In this document: in pieces, positions 5,710 through 6,513 of the stretch
Numbering within the stretch: position 1 is the stretch's first letter
Layout of the letters: each line of letters opens with the position of its first letter
DNA from: Deltaproteobacteria bacterium
GTDB lineage: Bacteria; Desulfobacterota; Desulfobacteria; Desulfobacterales; JAFDHS01
DNA: 6,513 bases
Direction: 5' to 3'
Assembly (NCBI GenBank): GCA_019308655.1
Contig: JAFDHS010000081.1
Coordinates: 1 to 6,513 of the forward strand
The notes under the pieces: generated by a model
Databases searched by the model: none
What the model was told of the DNA's origin: nothing
What the model saw: the letters and a program-made list of their open reading frames with translations, nothing else
Made by a program: the position numbers and the translations under genes

Positions 5710-6375
5710 TTAAAGAAAACCGGTTCTGGTAAGAAATTGCATGTCTATAGATGGCCGTAGCGTCTCTTTGTCACTGCCGGCTTCAGATCCGTTCGCCATA
5801 AACCGTTCGACATACTTTCCGATCATATCGGTTTCAATGTTGACATGATCGCCTGTCTTTTTAAAGCCGATGGTTGTGAGCTTTGCCGTATGAGGAATAA
5901 TACTGAGTTCAAAACTCTTCGGCCCGCAGTTGTTTATGGTGAGGCTGATGCCGTCCACTGCAACCGAACCTTTTTTTATCATGTAGCAGGAAAGGGATTC
6001 GGGTACGCCAATGGTTACAATAATTGCATTGCCCAGTATTTTTTTGTCTTTTATAATTCCCGTGCCGTCTAAATGGCCTGAAACAAGATGTCCGTCCAGA
6101 CGATCGGAAAGGCGAAGGGCGCGTTCAAGGTTTACCCGGTCTCCGGTTTTAGCACTGCCAAAAGTAGATTTTGAAAGGGTTTCCGGTGCCACGTCAACTT
6201 TAAAACGTTTTCCATTAATGGTAACAGCGGTCAGGCACGCACCGCTGACGGCAATGCTGTCTCCTGTTTTTGTCTGGTCAAGAACGAAATCAGCATCGAT
6301 GGTGACATGTTTTCCCAGACCTGACGGCCGTATTTCGGCAATGGTACCGAAACCTTCTATGATTCCCGTAAACAT
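5710..6375 (-). CDS. ribE: Riboflavin synthase alpha subunit
   Basis: This enzyme dismutates two lumazine molecules to riboflavin and 5-amino-6-ribitylaminouracil, the last step of the pathway. The 221 residues carry two lumazine-binding beta-barrels. The N-barrel (about 1-90) has MFTGIIEG at the start, SGACLT at 44-49 (Cys47) and APETLSKSTFG. The C-barrel (about 98-185) has GHLVSGHLDG (95-104, His102), GSVAVDGISLTIN at 136-148, and IPHTAKLTTIG. The C-terminal tail ends FLTRTGFL, typical of the family. The ATG at 6375 sits 3 bp after the ribD stop and has AGGTGA inside the end of ribD, nine bases or so upstream, implying coupling. The 88-bp spacer before ribBA contains an inverted repeat. No defective residue is apparent. 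The symbol ribE is used as in E. coli (ribC is also used). Confidence 0.97.
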   Translation of the reverse strand: MFTGIIEGFGTIAEIRPSGLGKHVTIDADFVLDQTKTGDSIAVSGACLTAVTINGKRFKVDVAPETLSKSTFGSAKTGDRVNLERALRLSDRLDGHLVSGHLDGTGIIKDKKILGNAIIVTIGVPESLSCYMIKKGSVAVDGISLTINNCGPKSFELSIIPHTAKLTTIGFKKTGDHVNIETDMIGKYVERFMANGSEAGSDKETLRPSIDMQFLTRTGFL

Positions 6376-6378
6376 AAG

Positions 6379-6513
6379 TCAGTTCACCTGATTATCAATA
6401 TATCCTTCAATCATGACATCTTCGTCAAATCGTCGGACAGAGATATCCTTGACCGGGATGGCGTTTTTCATTAAAGCCGGTCCGGGGCCTTTACAAATCG
6501 GCACGCCGTCATC
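6379..6513 (-). CDS. ribD: RibD C-terminus (pyrimidine deaminase/reductase), truncated by the window edge
   Basis: A frame too short for ordinary ORF calling runs from the window end (6513) to TGA at 6381-6379, encoding 44 residues. The segment KNAIPVKDISVRRFDEDVMI (residues 16-35), followed by EGYI, resembles the extreme C-terminus of RibD reductase domains, which often end in a pattern like V-x-x-F-D-x-D-x-M-x-x-G. Context supports it strongly: it lies 3 bp upstream of ribE in the order ribD-ribE-ribBA-ribH. RibD deaminates the GTP cyclohydrolase II product and reduces its ribosyl side chain. The active-site zinc motif of the deaminase domain and most of the reductase domain lie outside the window, so activity cannot be judged. 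Confidence 0.8.
   Translation of the reverse strand, partial: DDGVPICKGPGPALMKNAIPVKDISVRRFDEDVMIEGYIDNQVN

Noticed and set aside
6376..6513. FMN riboswitch upstream of ribE
   Set aside because: This interval encodes the RibD C-terminus, and none of the conserved RFN boxes can be seen. A riboswitch, if present, would be upstream of ribD, outside the window.

Overview
The window looks like chromosomal, mostly housekeeping DNA of a Gram-negative, probably deltaproteobacterial (Desulfobacterota-like) bacterium. This placement is an inference from the protein style: an MltF-type transglycosylase, a bifunctional RibBA, a TrpB2-type TrpB, and a small Cys-rich protein of a kind I associate with that group. 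No rRNA or other marker is present to prove it.

Layout. Positions 1-987 (+ strand) hold the 3' part of an MltF-like lytic transglycosylase gene whose 5' end lies outside the window. Positions 988-1117 are a convergent intergenic gap filled by a repeat-rich, potentially cruciform-forming element: perfect 20-bp inverted arms, a 16-bp direct repeat and a 14-bp AT palindrome. Everything from 1118 to 6513 lies on the - strand and is tightly packed. In transcription order it reads ribD (only its last 44 codons, 6513-6379), ribE (riboflavin synthase), ribBA, ribH (lumazine synthase), nusB, a TrpB2-type tryptophan synthase beta gene, an 85-aa Cys-rich protein, and a metallo-beta-lactamase-fold hydrolase. 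Spacers are 2-88 nt, most of them under 45 nt, so a single ribDE-BA-H-nusB-trpB operon is likely. Its promoter, and any FMN riboswitch, would lie upstream of the window.

How the genes work together. RibD, RibE, RibBA and RibH together cover riboflavin synthesis from GTP and ribulose 5-phosphate, apart from the dephosphorylation step. NusB is the rRNA antitermination factor often encoded next to ribH. TrpB2, the Cys-rich protein and the hydrolase are passengers with no obvious riboflavin role.

Most notable points. (1) The hydrolase gene is broken by a perfect 34-bp tandem duplication, which creates an in-frame TGA. Removing one copy restores a clean 208-codon gene that includes the missing metal-ligand motif PGHGP. 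(2) The structured repeat sits between the convergent genes. (3) RibBA has Gln where the DHBP synthase domain usually has the metal-binding His of the GHTEA motif. I see no convincing new multi-gene system, defence locus, CRISPR array, tRNA or insertion sequence.
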